From assembly GCF_010015475.1 (NCBI RefSeq), contig NZ_SSNI01000017.1:1-64000 (forward strand): a stretch of 64,000 bases of DNA, read 5' to 3'. This DNA is from Pontibacter pamirensis. GTDB lineage: Bacteria; Bacteroidota; Bacteroidia; Cytophagales; Hymenobacteraceae. Below the pieces are notes generated by a model. It did not search any database and was not told the DNA's origin. It saw only the letters and a list, made by a program, of their open reading frames with translations. Within the stretch, counting starts at the first letter, position 1; each line of letters starts with the position of its first letter. Of this stretch, positions 36,756 to 45,616 are shown piece after piece. A program made the position numbers and the translations under genes.

Positions 36756-38108
36756 TCAGCCAAATCGCAGTATAAACACCGTTCCCACGCCTTCTTCTGA
36801 TTGCACCTGGATGGTGCCACGATGAAGCATCACAATCTGCTTACACAAACTCAGACCGATGCCGCTGCCTTGCTTCTTGGTACTGAAAAAGGGGATAAAG
36901 ATTTTCTCCTGTACTTCCCTGGACATTCCTGCGCCGTTGTCAATCACTTTAATTACAATCCTGCCGTCCGAGTCGATGCTGGAGCTCAGGGTTATTTCAG
37001 GTTCAGGAACATCTTTTACGGCTTCCATAGCGTTCACCAGGAGGTTAATCAGCACCTGGTCTAGCAGGTTAGGGTCGGCCTGGAGGGAGATGTTCTGGTC
37101 TGTGAGGACAATGTTAAGCCTGATTTGCTTTTGTGCAAGCGTGGGTTGCATGAGGTGCTGCAGGTTGGTGAAGAGTTCTTTGATGTTAACTTGGTTCAGG
37201 TGCAGCGTAGTGATTTTGCTGAGGTTGCGGTAGGTCTGGGCAAACTTTAACAATCCTTCGCTTCGCCTTTTGATGGTGCCAACACCTACTTCCAGATCTT
37301 CAAAGTCTTCGGTGGTGGCACCCGTGACCACTGCTTCCTTCAGGCGGTTCTTCAGTGTATCTGCCAGGGAAGAAATGGGCGCAATGGAGTTCATGATTTC
37401 GTGCGTCATCACGTTCAGCAGCTTTTGCCAGGCCTGTGACTCTGTTTCGTCGAGCGCCTCATTTACATTCTGGAAGGCCACCAGTTTATACCTGTTCCCG
37501 TCACTTTGCCAGGTTGTTGCCGATAGCAGTACTTTGAGTGGGGTTTTATCTAACTGTGACGTATGGGCCGTGGCTATTTTATTCTGCCCCGGCTTCAGGT
37601 TCATGAGTGCTGCGTACAAAACATTGTCTCTCTTTTGCAGGTAATGAATGGTTTTCATGAAAGGGACATGCAGGAGCTTCTTAATGGCCTCATTCATGAG
37701 TAGCACTTCACCGCTGTTCATATCGTAAGTGATGATGCCAGTGTCAACCATTTCCAGAATCTTCTGCAGGTGCTGGTGCTGGGTTTCTTTTTCCCGGTTG
37801 ATGCTCTTGAAAGTGGTATTGATTTCATTAAAGCCTTTCCGAAGTGCATCTAGTTGGGCGGAGTCGTGCTTTTCGGTGAAGTACCTCGAGAAGTCACGGT
37901 AGTGGATGGATTCTACAAACTGGTTCAGTTCTTCCTGGGCCTGCTTCAGAAAGCGGATGAGCTCAAAAACCTGGTAAATGATAAGGGGCAGAAGAAATAC
38001 TAGTGCCTCAGGCCAGCCTTTCAGAATAATAATGGCCGGGGTGCTCAGGGTAACACACAGCAGTATCACCCGAAGAATAAGCTTTCCTTCAAAATTCTTA
38101 AATATCAT
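36756..38108 (-). CDS. sensor histidine kinase, NtrY-like
   Basis: 450 residues. Two transmembrane helices (about 12-30 and 34-52) with almost no periplasmic loop, a HAMP-like linker, a PAS domain (about 108-215, with GIITYDMNSGEVLLMN), HisKA with phospho-His236 (NVMTHEIMNSIAPISS), and HATPase_c (NLLVNAMEAV, DNGAGMS, GSGIGLSLC). It overlaps the upstream response-regulator gene by 11 bp and is surely co-transcribed with it. The short loop suggests an intramembrane or cytoplasmic stimulus. The likely partner is the NtrC-type regulator at 38098-39459; the target is probably the divergent permease. Confidence 0.92.
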   Translation of the reverse strand: MIFKNFEGKLILRVILLCVTLSTPAIIILKGWPEALVFLLPLIIYQVFELIRFLKQAQEELNQFVESIHYRDFSRYFTEKHDSAQLDALRKGFNEINTTFKSINREKETQHQHLQKILEMVDTGIITYDMNSGEVLLMNEAIKKLLHVPFMKTIHYLQKRDNVLYAALMNLKPGQNKIATAHTSQLDKTPLKVLLSATTWQSDGNRYKLVAFQNVNEALDETESQAWQKLLNVMTHEIMNSIAPISSLADTLKNRLKEAVVTGATTEDFEDLEVGVGTIKRRSEGLLKFAQTYRNLSKITTLHLNQVNIKELFTNLQHLMQPTLAQKQIRLNIVLTDQNISLQADPNLLDQVLINLLVNAMEAVKDVPEPEITLSSSIDSDGRIVIKVIDNGAGMSREVQEKIFIPFFSTKKQGSGIGLSLCKQIVMLHRGTIQVQSEEGVGTVFILRFG

Positions 38109-39459
38109 ACTTGCCCAGTCGCCTGTATAAAGCTGTGCGCGTAATTCCTAACTCTTTGGATGCCCTTGACAGGTTGCCATGGTGTTTCTCCAGCACCCGC
38201 AGGATGGTGGTTTTCTCCAGCTCTTCGAGGTTAGTCTCCTGCTGTAGGTTTTCAGCTGCCGGCGCTGCTTCTATGGGAGAGAAGATAATGTCCTGTGCCT
38301 CCAGCACATCACTGTCAGCCATAATCACCGCCCGCTCTATGGCATACTGCAGCTCCCGCACATTGCCCGGGAAATGGTAGTTTTTGAGTTTCTCCAGCCC
38401 TGATTTAGCTAATTCCGGAGCAGGCTTCATGTACTTGTTGGCATACACCGTGATAAAATGACGCGCCAGCAGCGGGATGTCATCTCCCCGTTTGCGGAGC
38501 GGCGGAACTGTTATTTCAACGGTGTTAATCCGGTAAATAAGGTCTTTCCGGAAGCGGGCCTCGTTTGCCATTTCAGCCATTGATACATTGGTGGCACACA
38601 GCAGGCGCACATCTATATCCACGGGCTCGTTGGCACCCACCCGTATCACCTGCCGGTTCTGCAGCACGCTCAGCAGCTTCGATTGCTGGTGCAGCGAAAT
38701 GTTGCCTATTTCATCCAGGAAAACAGTGCCTTTGTGCGCGGACTCAAAACGCCCGGCCCGGTCTTCCCGGGCATCAGTAAAGGCGCCTTTCTTATGGCCA
38801 AACAACTCGCTTTCAAAAAGTGACTCAGTCAGCGCGCCTACATCCACCTTGATGAAGGATTTATCAGCGCGCAGGGAGTGCTGGTGAATGGCTTTGGCTA
38901 TTAACTCCTTTCCAGTCCCGTTTTCTCCTAATATCAAGATGTTGGCATCGGTGGGAGCCACTTTTTTTATCTTGAAGAAGATATCCAGCATCACTTCCGA
39001 TTCTCCTAATAGTTCTGAACCTATTACCGATGTGCTGCCGGCAGGGGAGGAGGAGACTTTCGCACCATTGCTTTTTTTGCTGATGGCTTCCTGAATGGTG
39101 GTGAGGAGCTTTTCGTTGTGCCACGGTTTTACCACAAAATCGTAAGCGCCTTCCTTTAGGGAGCGGATGGCCAGGTCGATGTCGCCATAGGCGGTGATCA
39201 TGATGACGGAGGCTTCGGACTTCAGCGCCTTTATTTTCTTGAGCCAGAAAAGCCCCTCGTTTCCGGTGTTAATGGAGCTGGCAAAGTTCATATCCAGCAG
39301 TATTACATCAAAAGAATGTTGGGCGAGCAGCGACTGGATATTTTCGGGGTTCTTCTCGGTCACGATCTCTTTTACATGCGGCCGCAGTAACAGGCGAACA
39401 GCCGTGAGCACGTCAGTATCATCATCGACAACAAGTACAGAAGCCTTCTTCAGTTGCAT
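38098..39459 (-). CDS. sigma54-dependent response regulator, NtrC family
   Basis: 453 residues. Receiver domain with Asp56 (ILLDMNFA), AAA+ domain with Walker A GENGTGKE (178-185), sigma54-contact loop GAFTDA (225-230, one change from GAFTGA), arginine-finger region, and a C-terminal Fis-type helix-turn-helix (about 410-453: LSRASKELGITRTALYRRL). It therefore has everything needed to activate sigma54 promoters, unlike the regulator at 12386-13549. It is first in an operon with the kinase. Two candidate binding palindromes lie 92-132 bp upstream of its start, between it and the permease gene. Confidence 0.93.
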   Translation of the reverse strand: MQLKKASVLVVDDDTDVLTAVRLLLRPHVKEIVTEKNPENIQSLLAQHSFDVILLDMNFASSINTGNEGLFWLKKIKALKSEASVIMITAYGDIDLAIRSLKEGAYDFVVKPWHNEKLLTTIQEAISKKSNGAKVSSSPAGSTSVIGSELLGESEVMLDIFFKIKKVAPTDANILILGENGTGKELIAKAIHQHSLRADKSFIKVDVGALTESLFESELFGHKKGAFTDAREDRAGRFESAHKGTVFLDEIGNISLHQQSKLLSVLQNRQVIRVGANEPVDIDVRLLCATNVSMAEMANEARFRKDLIYRINTVEITVPPLRKRGDDIPLLARHFITVYANKYMKPAPELAKSGLEKLKNYHFPGNVRELQYAIERAVIMADSDVLEAQDIIFSPIEAAPAAENLQQETNLEELEKTTILRVLEKHHGNLSRASKELGITRTALYRRLGKYDI

Positions 39460-39550
39460 ATATTAGATTTATAGCTAGAAAGAAACTACAATTATGCCAT
39501 TATTACAATATGTTGATTCTGAATAAGAACCATTTTATATCAAAAGATAA

Positions 39551-39591
39551 AGTGTGCATTTTCGCACACTTATAGCGCGATTTTGCACGCT
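39551..39591. promoter_or_regulatory. two candidate enhancer (UAS) palindromes
   Basis: AGTGTGC-6 nt-GCACACT (39551-39570) is a perfect 7-bp inverted repeat. AGCGCGATTTTGCACGCT (39574-39591) is a second, weaker one. Their centres are 22 bp apart, about two helical turns, as expected for sites bound side by side by an NtrC-type activator. They lie in the divergent region between the regulator and the FtsX permease. Confidence 0.5.
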
Positions 39592-39641
39592 GTGGAAATG
39601 AGTTAAAAATATAAGTTGTTGATTATGAATGCTTTTGTGTT

Positions 39642-39658
39642 TTGGCATTTGTTCTGTT
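39642..39658 (+). promoter_or_regulatory. candidate sigma54 (-24/-12) promoter
   Basis: TTGGCATTTGTTCTGTT has GG and GT separated by 10 bp, against the consensus TGGCAC-N5-TTGCW with GG and GC. The -24 half is good and the -12 half is degenerate. It lies 72 bp before the permease start and 50-90 bp downstream of the two palindromes, the normal geometry. Confidence 0.35.
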
Positions 39659-39729
39659 AATCTGTTTTAGCCATAGTACAAGCAAGATAAAACTGGAAAA
39701 ATAATCAGAACAGCCTAACCGACTCCTGT

Positions 39730-42150
39730 ATGTTTAGAAACTACTTTAAAACCGCCTATCGGAATATCTTCCGGCACAAAGGGTTCTCCTTTATCAACAT
39801 TGCCGGGTTAGCGCTGGGCCTAACCGCCTGTCTGCTGATCGGCCTGTTTGTGCATGATGAACTGCAATACGACAAGTTTCTTCCGGAAGGAGAACGAATC
39901 TACCGCGTTTATAACGATATATCTGCTGAGGAAGCCGGTACCATACTAGCGGTTGTGCCTCCCACCTTTGGGTCTACTTTAGAGGAAAGCATTCCGGAGG
40001 TAGCGTCTGTCGTACGTATCCTGATGCTGCAGTTTGATGCCAATCAACTGGTAGAGGTGGGAGAGAAGAGTATTTATGAAAAGGGTCGTTTCTATGCCGA
40101 ACCTACGTTTTTCGAGATATTTCAGCTTCCGTTTATTTATGGTTCTCCCGAAAAAGCACTTGCGGATCCTTCGTCCATCGTTGTCTCTGATGAATTTTCC
40201 AGGAGAGTGTTCGGCGACATAGATCCTGTGGGTAAAGAAGTATCTGTGAACAAGCAACCGTTTATTGTAAGAGGGGTTTTCAGTACGGAAGAGCGCTTCC
40301 ATTTACCTGTAAACTTTGTGCTTCCTCTTGCCGCTGCAGAAATACCAGCTGAACGGATGAAAAACTGGGGGTGGCAGCAGTTTTATACTTATGTTAAATT
40401 AAAAGAAGGGGCCGATGCGCAGCTGGCGCAATCGAAGTTCCGGGATATTGTTGCAAAGCAGATTGATGAGGCAAGAAACGAACCATTCAGGTACCTCCCT
40501 TTCCTGCAGCCCCTGAACGAAGTATACCTGTATTCGGCAGGCTTCAAACATGACCAGTCTATCAAGGGTAACATTACATATGTGAGGGCGCTCAGCATTA
40601 TCGCCGTCTTCATCTTACTGATTGCATGTTTTAATTTTGTGAATCTGGCTACTGCCAAGTCAATGCAGCGGGCAAAAGAAGTGGGGGTAAGGAAGGCGGT
40701 AGGTGCCAGCCGGAGCCAGCTTATGCTGCAGTTCCTGGGAGAGACCATCCTGCTCACGCTCATCAGTGTAATTTTTTCTGCGGCACTCACTTCTTTGCTG
40801 TTGCCGTCGCTGAACGAATTTACGGGTAAAGAAATGACATTTAACTTGTTCACAAATCCAGTTCTCCTAATACTGTTGCTCCTCCTGACGCTGGTGGTAG
40901 GTATTCTGGCAGGGCTTTACCCGGCCATGGTCTTGTCTGGTTTCAAAACTGTAAAGGTGCTGAAGAGTGCTGTTGTAGTGGATAGTAAAGTGGGTAAAAT
41001 ACAGTGGCTGCGGCATGGGCTGATTGTGGTACAGTTCTCTTTGTCTATCTTCCTTATTATATGTGCCGGCGTTGTTTACAAGCAGGTGGCTTACCTGCAC
41101 AACAAAGACCTTGGCTTCGATAAAGAACAGATCATGTTCTTCCAGATGAGGGGAGACAATATGTTCAGCAACTACGAAACTTTCAAAAACGAGGTGCTGA
41201 CAGGACCAGGCATAAAGGGGGTGTCGATTGGATACGGTTTTCCGGGAGATGCCACGGCAGGTGACGGCGTGAATGTGCCGCGAAACGGGGAGATGGTGCC
41301 CCAGTCCACGGCCATGCTCATGGTAGACTTTGACTACATCAACACACTTGATGTTAAGGTGGTAGCAGGAAGACCCTTTTCTAAGGATTTTAAAACAGAC
41401 GCAAATCATGCTTTTATGCTTAATGAGACTGCTGTGAGAGAATTGGGGTATGGAACTCCGGAGAAAGCGCTGGGGCAGACGTTATTCTGGCCAAGATGGG
41501 ATAACCAAGACTCTCTTAAGGAAGGCAAAATCATTGGTGTTGTAAAAGACTTTCATTTCAAAAGCCTGTATGATAAGATGGACCCGACGGTACTGCAGAT
41601 TTATCCGGGTGCTTATATTAAAGTAGCCGTGAAAATGGAGTCTAAGAACATCACAGGTTCCATAGATCATGTAAAGCAAGTCTGGGGAGAGTTCTCACCT
41701 GATTATCCTTTAGATTATATTTTTATGGATGACAACTTCCAGAAGATGTACAAGGCAGAAGACAAGTTAAAAACCCTACTGACCATCTTTACTGGTATCG
41801 CAATTTTTGTTGCCTGCCTGGGCTTATTTGGCCTGGCTGCCTATGCGGCAGAGCGCAGGAAGAAAGAGATAGGTATCCGGAAGGTGCTGGGTGCTGAAAC
41901 GTCTTCTATTGTTACCTTGCTTTCCAAAGATTTTTTGAAGCTGGTGGTAGTAGCGGCGCTTATCGCTTTCCCGCTGGCCTGGTATGCCATGCAAACCTGG
42001 CTGCAGGATTTTGCCTACCGCATCGATATACCGCTGTGGGTGTTCCTGGCAGCAGGTATTGTAGCTGCACTGTTAGCTTTCGTTACCATTAGTTACCAGG
42101 CCATAAAAGCGGCTTCAAACAATCCGGTCCTGAACCTGAAGATGGATTGA
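39730..42150 (+). CDS. FtsX-type ABC transporter permease (MacB-like, duplicated)
   Basis: 806 residues. The N-terminus MFRNYFKTAYRNIFRHKGFS and the first transmembrane helix (about 20-42) are typical of large Bacteroidota FtsX permeases. Two MacB_PCD periplasmic domains and two FtsX three-helix blocks (about 290-400 and 690-795, including VGVRKAVGASRSQL and IGIRKVLGAETSSI) are present. These work in mechanotransmission-type exporters with an ATPase and often an adaptor; neither is adjacent here, so they must come from elsewhere. Probably activated by the divergent NtrC-type regulator. A hairpin follows the stop. Confidence 0.9.
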   Translation: MFRNYFKTAYRNIFRHKGFSFINIAGLALGLTACLLIGLFVHDELQYDKFLPEGERIYRVYNDISAEEAGTILAVVPPTFGSTLEESIPEVASVVRILMLQFDANQLVEVGEKSIYEKGRFYAEPTFFEIFQLPFIYGSPEKALADPSSIVVSDEFSRRVFGDIDPVGKEVSVNKQPFIVRGVFSTEERFHLPVNFVLPLAAAEIPAERMKNWGWQQFYTYVKLKEGADAQLAQSKFRDIVAKQIDEARNEPFRYLPFLQPLNEVYLYSAGFKHDQSIKGNITYVRALSIIAVFILLIACFNFVNLATAKSMQRAKEVGVRKAVGASRSQLMLQFLGETILLTLISVIFSAALTSLLLPSLNEFTGKEMTFNLFTNPVLLILLLLLTLVVGILAGLYPAMVLSGFKTVKVLKSAVVVDSKVGKIQWLRHGLIVVQFSLSIFLIICAGVVYKQVAYLHNKDLGFDKEQIMFFQMRGDNMFSNYETFKNEVLTGPGIKGVSIGYGFPGDATAGDGVNVPRNGEMVPQSTAMLMVDFDYINTLDVKVVAGRPFSKDFKTDANHAFMLNETAVRELGYGTPEKALGQTLFWPRWDNQDSLKEGKIIGVVKDFHFKSLYDKMDPTVLQIYPGAYIKVAVKMESKNITGSIDHVKQVWGEFSPDYPLDYIFMDDNFQKMYKAEDKLKTLLTIFTGIAIFVACLGLFGLAAYAAERRKKEIGIRKVLGAETSSIVTLLSKDFLKLVVVAALIAFPLAWYAMQTWLQDFAYRIDIPLWVFLAAGIVAALLAFVTISYQAIKAASNNPVLNLKMD

Positions 42151-42159
42151 ACAAGCTTA

Positions 42160-42193
42160 CAGGAAAAGCTACCCGGCAAGGTAGCTCTTCCTG
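42160..42193 (+). terminator. probable terminator of the FtsX permease gene
   Basis: CAGGAA and AGCTACC on the left pair with GGTAGCT and TTCCTG on the right, with one mismatch and a 6-nt loop, 10 bp after the stop. The U-tract is weak. Confidence 0.5.
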
Positions 42194-42357
42194 CTTAAAT
42201 CCCAGGGAGATTAACTTCTACAGAAAAGCTTGGTTCAGTTGATTTTGAAACGATTTCTGTGCAGATATACTTTATACATTGGAGAGCAGGTGGTAACATT
42301 AACTGCCTTAAGACTCTTCCATTTAAAACTAAAGCATATCCGAAACAGGTATCAAAT

Positions 42358-42939
42358 ATGAGTAAGGTTTTCTGTTACTTTATAATAGCACTAACGGCTA
42401 TAGTAGCGGCTTGTGATGCGCCGCAGCCCGCTACCAGTGTTGCAGCTGAGGCACTAATTGAAAGAAGTGATACAGCCGTAACAAATGTTATAGCCGACAT
42501 GAGCCTGGACGAGCTACTGACGAAGCACCAGGAGTACGAGCGGATACAGTTAAAGAAGATGTCTTCCGGGCACCTCCAGATGCAGGTTTACCTGAATGGC
42601 GTGCGTGGGAATTTTATACTGGATACAGGAGCCGGGGCTACCATACTGGAGGAGAAAAGAAAGTCTGCGTTCCATTTAAAGTCCCGTAAATCAAATAAGC
42701 AGGTTACAGGAACAGGGGGTGGCACTATGGGAATGCAACTGTCAACCGGCAACAAGATGCAGATAGGGCAGCTTGAAATAAACAATTCGAGTATTTACCT
42801 GATAAACCTGGACCATGTGAATAAGGCTTTCCTGGACATGAAGCTGGAAGAGGTAGACGGCATTATTGGCGCCGATATTCTTTCTGCTAAGCGAGGGGTT
42901 ATTGATTATACCAATCTTGTCCTGTACCTGAGGAAGTGA
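42358..42939 (+). CDS. lipoprotein with retropepsin-like aspartic protease domain
   Basis: 193 residues from the ATG at 42358, chosen because it gives a lipoprotein signal (IVAA-Cys19). The aspartic protease motif NFILDTGAGATIL (Asp89) and the later hydrophobic strand VDGIIGADIL fit the single-domain, retroviral-type (clan AA) aspartyl proteases, which act as dimers. It is likely anchored in the periplasm or at the outer membrane. The target is unknown. Family members appear in many Bacteroidota next to unrelated genes, as here. Confidence 0.8.
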   Translation: MSKVFCYFIIALTAIVAACDAPQPATSVAAEALIERSDTAVTNVIADMSLDELLTKHQEYERIQLKKMSSGHLQMQVYLNGVRGNFILDTGAGATILEEKRKSAFHLKSRKSNKQVTGTGGGTMGMQLSTGNKMQIGQLEINNSSIYLINLDHVNKAFLDMKLEEVDGIIGADILSAKRGVIDYTNLVLYLRK

Positions 42940-42978
42940 TAAAGCATTTTTACGTCTGACTCAGCGCATAAATAAGGT

Positions 42979-43416
42979 TTACCTGTTCTTTCTGCCTTTT
43001 CCCTGTTTTTGCTTTCTGGCTTTACTTCGTTCGCTTTTTATCTGCTTGAAATCTTCGTTAGAGACTGTGATAGTGTAAGTGGCAGAGGTTAAAATGGCAA
43101 CTTCTGCATCAAAGTCATAGTCCAGGGTGAGGGCGAGGTGCTTGTTCTCGTTGAGCTCGTAATCATCCTCCTCGGTTGTATCAAACACCTGAAATTCATA
43201 CTCACCTTCTGCTGACTGTTTAGAGTTTGTGAGTGCCAGACAGTCGCCTGTGATGACGAGGGGTATATCTAATTCATCCACAAAGTCAAAAGCCTGGTAG
43301 TACTTGCCGTCTTTTTTCTGGGTGATGTATTCTACTGTGTTAATGTGCACAGCTATATCCTTGTTCCTGCTATCTCTGCTGTTTTTAATCTGGCGTATGT
43401 TGCCTGTTACTCTCAT
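42979..43416 (-). CDS. conserved-looking protein of unknown function
   Basis: 145 residues, acidic in the middle (FDTTEEDDYELNENK) and strongly basic at the C-terminus (KSERSKARKQKQGKGRKNR). No signal peptide. Predicted mainly beta, in alternating strands such as DIPLVITGDCLALT and EVAILTSATYTITVS. The basic tail might bind nucleic acid or a membrane surface. I know no family. It is convergent with the aspartic-protease gene. Confidence 0.55.
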   Translation of the reverse strand: MRVTGNIRQIKNSRDSRNKDIAVHINTVEYITQKKDGKYYQAFDFVDELDIPLVITGDCLALTNSKQSAEGEYEFQVFDTTEEDDYELNENKHLALTLDYDFDAEVAILTSATYTITVSNEDFKQIKSERSKARKQKQGKGRKNR

Positions 43417-43620
43417 GTGCTTTTTTCTCCTTCAACACCTTTCCGGCAGCTGCTTTAATAAGTTACAGCTTTTGTGCGAATTTGCCTTCTGAACAGGCCC
43501 GGAAAGTAATTACATGCAAGGTACACATATGCGTTGAATAATACTGCCTGCCACCTGCTGCTGTACAATCTGAAGTTATGTTAGGCTGATAATGTTTATC
43601 AGCAATGCCATGTAAAAGCA

Positions 43621-44076
43621 CTATTCTGATGTGTTGTCTTTATAATCCTGTATTCTTTTTTCTACAACTCTGATGGCAGTTTGTTCATCTAAGTCCAGGG
43701 CGGAAGATATATAACTGATTAGCTCTTTTTCTTTTTCAGCCAGTATGCCATCGGCAAGTACTAACTCGATAGTTAAAGCAAAAAGGTCGTATTTACGTTC
43801 AGCCGAAATATATTCCACGCTATTGTCAATCAACTGTTTGCTGCCGATTCCGGCATGAGCCAGTAAGACCGCTTTGTAATATTCCCGCACATCGTGCCCC
43901 TCGAACATTGGTTTATAAGCTAATGCCTGCGCTAACTCTTCCAACTCTTCATCTGCTACATCTTCATCAACAGCAATGCAGGCATGCATGATAGCAATCC
44001 ATGCCTCCTGCTCGTTACCTGGTGTATAAGATGCTCTTGTCGCTTTCGGATATTTTTTGTCAAAGACTCCCATCAA
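43621..44076 (-). CDS. TerB-like protein
   Basis: 151 residues, all-helical and acidic. AWIAIMHACIAVDEDVADEE and FALTIELVLADGILAEKEKELIS match the two halves of the TerB (tellurite resistance) fold, where conserved acidic residues bind metal. TerB-like proteins occur in membrane-associated stress or metal responses; here there is no other Ter gene, so a tellurite role should not be assumed. The start could also be the second Met one codon later. No signal peptide. Confidence 0.7.
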   Translation of the reverse strand: MMGVFDKKYPKATRASYTPGNEQEAWIAIMHACIAVDEDVADEELEELAQALAYKPMFEGHDVREYYKAVLLAHAGIGSKQLIDNSVEYISAERKYDLFALTIELVLADGILAEKEKELISYISSALDLDEQTAIRVVEKRIQDYKDNTSE

Positions 44077-44175
44077 ATATGTCTACTTCATTCTATATAG
44101 TGAATTTTCTACTACATCTGATATATATCAAAGGTTGCGGTTTCTATGATTATTTCATTTAAAGTTGAGGCGAAC

Positions 44176-45570
44176 CTAAACGCTCACCTTCCTCCACGTG
44201 CCCTGCCTGAATAACCACCAACTCACCAGCGCGTGCAGTGAGTGGCAGATGGCAATAGCGATGAATATACCGGTGGCAGCCAGATCGAAAGAAATGGCTA
44301 GCAAATAGGCAAGGGGAATCTCCAGTATCCAAAGCACCACGATGTTGATGATAGCGGGAGTTCTGGTGTCGCCGGCTCCGTTAAATGCCTGCACCATCAC
44401 CATACCCAGACCAAAAAATATATAGCCCAGGGTGATAATTTTCAATGCTTCTGATGCCACACGTATCACTTCGGGCTCCACTGTAAAAAAACCGGCCAGG
44501 TGCTCGCCGAACAGAAGAAAAACCACCGTGACGGCAGCCATGAAGATAACATTATAACGTGCCGTCAGCCATACGGCAATTTCAGCTCTTTTCCCTTTTT
44601 GCGCCCCCAGGTTTTGCCCCACCAGCGTGGCTGCTGCTGAAGACAGGCCCCATGCTGGCAGGATAGTGAATATGATGATACGGAAAGCAATGGTATAGCC
44701 CGCCAGCGCCTGGCTTCCGAACTCGGCTATTATTCTTGTCAGGAAAATCCAGCTGGCTGAGTCTATCAGGTATTGCCCCATACCACCGGAAGAAACCTGA
44801 AGGATCCTTCTGATCATGGCAAAGCGAATCACTAGGTTTTCCCGCCCAATCTGCAGTAAATGCCTGCCATTGAGCAAGTGATACAGCTGGTAAACAACAC
44901 CCAGGCTTCTGCCGGCAGTGGTGGCCCAGGCCGCTCCCTCCAGTCCTAAACCAGCTATCGGGCCTAATCCAAAGATAAGGATAGGGTCCAGTATGATGTT
45001 TGCTCCGTTCGCGATCCAGAGGGCACGCATGGCCAGGTGTGGAAGTCCTGCACCGCGAAAGGCCCCGTTTACCAGGAAGAGGACCATTATAGCGATGTTA
45101 CCGGCAAAAATGATTTGAGCGAAAGTAAGGCCGGAAGAAATAACGTCAGGTGTGGCTCCCATCAAGGCTAGGATGTCTGCTGCAAAGTACGTGGCCAAAA
45201 CACCCATCAGCAGCGCTAAAATGCTGCCGGTTACCAGTAGCTGGTAGGTAATATTCCCTGCTTCGGCATAATTCTTTTCACCGAACCTGCGCGACACCAG
45301 CGCTGTTGCGGCAATGCTGATACCCATACCTACAGCATAGATGATCATCAACACCGACTCCGTAAGCCCTACTGTGGCTAAGGCGCTGGAGCCAAGTCTT
45401 CCCACAAAAAATATGTCGACAACGGCAAACAGAGATTCCATCACCATTTCAAGAATCATCGGCACTGCCAGCAAAACGATGCTTCTCTTAATGCTTAAGG
45501 TGGTGTAGTCCTGTTCTATTCCCCTCACTGCAAGCCAGATGAGTGTCCATAGTTCTTTGAGACTGTTCAT
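44176..45570 (-). CDS. MATE-family efflux transporter (second copy)
   Basis: 464 residues, about 12 transmembrane helices. The N-terminal half has SIVLLAVPMILEMVMESLFA and VDIFFVGRLGSSALATVGL; the second half has GSQALAGYTIAFRI. It is only distantly related to the MATE protein at 10710-12053 and belongs to the DinF/NorM-like branch. The inner-membrane antiporter probably exports organic cations. Standalone gene. The stop of the Gfo/Idh/MocA gene lies 46 bp upstream on the same strand, so read-through or a loose operon is possible. Confidence 0.9.
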   Translation of the reverse strand: MNSLKELWTLIWLAVRGIEQDYTTLSIKRSIVLLAVPMILEMVMESLFAVVDIFFVGRLGSSALATVGLTESVLMIIYAVGMGISIAATALVSRRFGEKNYAEAGNITYQLLVTGSILALLMGVLATYFAADILALMGATPDVISSGLTFAQIIFAGNIAIMVLFLVNGAFRGAGLPHLAMRALWIANGANIILDPILIFGLGPIAGLGLEGAAWATTAGRSLGVVYQLYHLLNGRHLLQIGRENLVIRFAMIRRILQVSSGGMGQYLIDSASWIFLTRIIAEFGSQALAGYTIAFRIIIFTILPAWGLSSAAATLVGQNLGAQKGKRAEIAVWLTARYNVIFMAAVTVVFLLFGEHLAGFFTVEPEVIRVASEALKIITLGYIFFGLGMVMVQAFNGAGDTRTPAIINIVVLWILEIPLAYLLAISFDLAATGIFIAIAICHSLHALVSWWLFRQGTWRKVSV

Positions 45571-45616
45571 GCAGAGAAACTGTATAAGCCTTAGCTCTCA
45601 AACGGCAGCATATTCA

